Notes under the pieces: generated by a model
What the model saw: only the letters and a program-made list of their open reading frames with translations
The model's database searches: none
Told to the model about the DNA's origin: nothing
Source: Bacteroidetes bacterium HGW-Bacteroidetes-1
Lineage (GTDB): Bacteria; Bacteroidota; Bacteroidia; Bacteroidales; F082
DNA length: 64,000 nucleotides
Assembly (NCBI GenBank): GCA_002842755.1
Contig: PHDU01000007.1
Location: 27,030 to 91,029 of the forward strand
Reading direction: 5' to 3'
Translations under genes and position numbers: made by a program
Shown here: positions 62,107-64,000 of the stretch, one piece after another
Layout of the letters: every line of letters begins with the position of its first letter
Position numbering within the stretch: the first letter of the stretch is position 1

Positions 62107-62156
62107 CCTTTTTGACTATTAGTACCAAAAAACACCAAAAACGCATCAAAAAAAAA
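62107..62156 (-). promoter_or_regulatory. 50-bp shared element, copy B (ECF-promoter-like)
   Basis: On the minus strand it reads nine T, GATGCG, five T, GGTG, six T, GGTACTAAT, AGTC, AAAAAGG and matches copy A (18818-18867) at 45 of 50 positions. GATGCG and TACTAAT are 17 bp apart. Here a start point near 62112 would leave a normal leader of about 50 nt before the ATG at 62062, so promoter function fits better than at copy A. Confidence 0.7.
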
Positions 62157-62323
62157 CAACTATTTTTACTTTTTTTTTAAAATAAATCTTAATTTACTGA
62201 TTTACTGGGTATTAAAATATTACTAAAAATTATTTTTTTGATTAAGATACAATTTTAAGATACATACTTCCACATTTAATAAAACAATAAGCAAAAATTC
62301 AGCTTGCGATTTTAGGTACGCTA

Positions 62324-62353
62324 TTGCTTTTATTATGCTTTATATTATTTTTG
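62324..62353 (+). promoter_or_regulatory. Promoter of ATP-grasp gene (TTG-N19-TATTTTTG)
   Basis: TTG (62324-62326), 19 bp and TATTTTTG (62346-62353) match the Bacteroidota consensus spacing; the ATG is 33 bp downstream. This supports a transcribed gene despite the in-frame stop. Confidence 0.65.
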
Positions 62354-62386
62354 CCAGCTTACTGCAACAAAAATACTACATAACTC

Positions 62387-63568
62387 ATGAACTACATTCA
62401 CTTTTCACCTTATTTTCAGCCGAATTATATTCAGTTCAGCAGGGCGTTAAGAGAAGAGGGCGCAAATGTTCTGGGACTGGGTGATAGTCCTTATGACATT
62501 TTAAAACCCGAATTAAAAAAATCGTTAACAGAGTATTACCGTGTGGATAATTTGCATAATTATGATTAATTGGTCAAGGCATTGGGATATTTCACACACA
62601 AATACGGGAAAATCGATGGCATTGATTCACACAATGAATACTGGCTTGAAACAGAAGCGCGACTTCGCACTGACTTTAACATTGAAGGGATTAAAACCGA
62701 TCAACTTGCCATGATAAGGCAAAAGTCGGAGATGAAGAAAGTTTACCAGGATGCAGGTATCCGTGTTGCAAGAGGTGAGGTACTCAATGAGTTGGATGAA
62801 GGTCTGAAATTTGTTTCTGAAGTTGGTTATCCTATTGTAGCCAAACCTAATGCAGGTGTGGGCGCAGTTGATACATACAAAATTGAAAACGAATCAGACC
62901 TACGGAACTTCTTTTTCAATAAACCTCTCATTGATTATATCTTTGAAGAGTTTATTTCGGGTACAATATATTCTTTTGACGGATTGATAGACAGAAATGG
63001 CGAACCCATATTTTTTAGTGCACTAAAAAACGAAAAAGGGGTAATGGAGACAGTGAATGATGATACACACATATATATTGTTTCACTTCGTGACATTCCC
63101 GTTGATCTCGAAGCTGCCGGCAAAAAAGTTATTAAGGCTTTTGGCATGAAAGCCAGATTTTTTCATTTTGAATTTTTCAAAGAAGATAAAACGGATGAAT
63201 TGGTAGCACTTGAAGTGAATATGAGGCCATCTGGTGGCTTCACAACAGATATGTGGAACTTTGCAAGTGATATTGATGTTTATAGGCTATGGGCTGAAGT
63301 GATTGTTAACAATAAGACTGATTTCGAATACGAACGGAAATTCCATGTGTGTTTTGTAGGAAGAAAACTTAAAAACCATTATCGTTATTCTAACAAAGAA
63401 ATCATTGCCCAATATGGTGATTATGTTTCATTTCATGATAAGATGGACAAGGCATTATCAAAAGCAATGGGCGATTATTGCTATCTTGTTAAAGCTGAAA
63501 GCGAGCAAAATATCTACGAAATTCAACATTCTATTCATCAATTCATCAATTCAGATAATGCACATTGA
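62387..63568 (+). pseudogene. ATP-grasp carboxylate-amine ligase-like gene with in-frame stop
   Basis: Codons 1-60 (MNYIHFSPYFQPNYIQF start) are followed by TAA at 62567-62569 and then, in the same frame, a further 332 codons with no other lesion (starting with Leu, ending NSDNAH). Together, about 393 residues match a typical Bacteroidota ATP-grasp protein. Core segments include THKYGKIDGIDSHNEYWLETEARLR, YPIVAKPNAGVGAVDTYKI (ATP loop) and LVALEVNMRPSGGFTTD (metal-binding Glu/Asn). A single G-to-T change (GAA to TAA) or a sequencing error explains the stop. The TTG right after it could serve as internal start for the rest. The next gene overlaps by 11 bp. Confidence 0.8.
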
Positions 63569-64000
63569 ACAACACAAATGGTATAGCCCATCTATGTATC
63601 GCGATATGGAACTGAAGATCTATGGTCATTTTGGAAAACCATTGATTATTTTTCCCACGCAGGGAGGCTCTTTTCACGAGGCCGAAGATTATCAAATGAT
63701 TGATGTGCTCAGACGTTTTATCAATGAAGGCCGTATTAAAGTATTTACAGTTGATAGCATTGATAATGACGCCTGGGCCAATGAAGGTGCAGCTGTACAC
63801 GACAGAGGCAACCGGTATGAACAATATAACCGATATATAATGAACGAAGTAGTTCCTTTTATAAGGAATCACTGCAATGATCATGAAATAAAAATTGCTC
63901 TTAACGGCAGTCCGTCCAAAAACCTCTTATATTTCCCATTTAAGTGCGTTATTATCCCGATAAAATTAGCAAATACTTCCATTGTAAGCAGCGCATTTTT
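63558..64000 (+). CDS. Esterase-like alpha/beta hydrolase, 5' part (disrupted or divergent)
   Basis: The frame runs from ATG 63558, overlapping the ATP-grasp gene by 11 bp, to the window edge. Residues 1-110 (IEQHKWYSPSMYRDMELKIYGHFGKPLIIFPTQGG) match the esterase family that is operonic with ATP-grasp ligases in Bacteroidota. A conserved DSIDNDAWANEGA stretch follows. At about 63900 the expected nucleophile elbow (G-C-S-M-G) is absent; instead ALNGSPSKNLLYF follows. The tail is open to the edge but unlike the family. On the minus strand, 39 codons from 64000 to 63885 are also open. Insertion or assembly chimera is possible. Confidence 0.55.
   Translation, partial: MHIEQHKWYSPSMYRDMELKIYGHFGKPLIIFPTQGGSFHEAEDYQMIDVLRRFINEGRIKVFTVDSIDNDAWANEGAAVHDRGNRYEQYNRYIMNEVVPFIRNHCNDHEIKIALNGSPSKNLLYFPFKCVIIPIKLANTSIVSSAF

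Noticed and set aside
1..64000. CRISPR array
   Set aside because: No regularly spaced direct repeats with unique spacers were seen.

Overview
The window looks like chromosomal DNA of a Bacteroidota bacterium, probably Bacteroidales- or Marinilabiliales-like. Evidence: AT-rich sequence; many promoter elements of the Bacteroidota type (TTG/TTTG, about 19 nt, then TAnnTTTG); a type IX secretion (T9SS) sorting domain; a fused ResB-CcsA cytochrome c biogenesis protein; the rnpA-yidD-ctpA arrangement; a DUF2027-Smr protein; and an AmgK/RapZ-like plus MurU-like recycling pair. No CRISPR array, prophage or intact transposase was seen.

Layout. 0-4 kb: the 3' end of a RapZ-C-domain protein, a 43-aa cysteine-rich protein, a MurU-like nucleotidyltransferase and an AddB-like nuclease/helicase subunit. 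4.2-17.6 kb: a co-directional signalling block of four hybrid histidine kinases carrying 11 receiver domains, followed by CheR and a stand-alone CheB, with no chemoreceptor, CheA, CheW or flagellar gene. 17.6-20.3 kb: a secreted EEP-fold hydrolase, then an ECF-like sigma factor translationally coupled to a membrane protein with an anti-sigma-like N-terminus and TPRs. 20.5-27.8 kb: tRNA-Val(GAC), a ModE-like regulator with an orphan tungstate/molybdate-binding lipoprotein, an ALDH7-type dehydrogenase, a HerA-like ATPase (DUF853) and LepA. 27.9-42.5 kb, mostly minus strand: cupin, ChaN-like lipoprotein, cytidine deaminase, O-antigen ligase, CtpA protease, YidD, RnpA, M3 peptidase, two thioredoxin-fold proteins, CcsBA and DUF2027-Smr. 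42.8-55.7 kb: SAM hydrolase, PAP2 phosphatase, a TonB-C-like secreted protein, ObgE, a tandem adenylate kinase, HPRT, O-methyltransferase, M16 protease, a D-threonine-aldolase-like enzyme, XseA/XseB and an orphan hybrid kinase. 55.8-64 kb: RlmD, a TPR-CHAT protein, a dockerin/cohesin-like T9SS cargo protein, an ATP-grasp gene broken by an in-frame stop, and an esterase-like gene that loses family resemblance near the window end.

The most interesting observation is a 50-bp element (45/50 identical) at the start of the sigma-factor gene and again, 43 kb away on the other strand, upstream of the T9SS cargo gene that precedes the TPR-CHAT gene. It has a 17-bp-spaced -35/-10-like layout and suggests that the sigma/anti-sigma pair controls a surface-protein/CHAT regulon. 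Copy A overlaps the sigma gene's start codon, which is unexplained. The second candidate system is the CheR/CheB-linked kinase array, whose linkers carry repeated Gln/Glu-rich coiled coil that could be a methylation target.

Two neighbouring genes at the right edge carry apparent lesions, which could be real decay, an insertion or assembly error.
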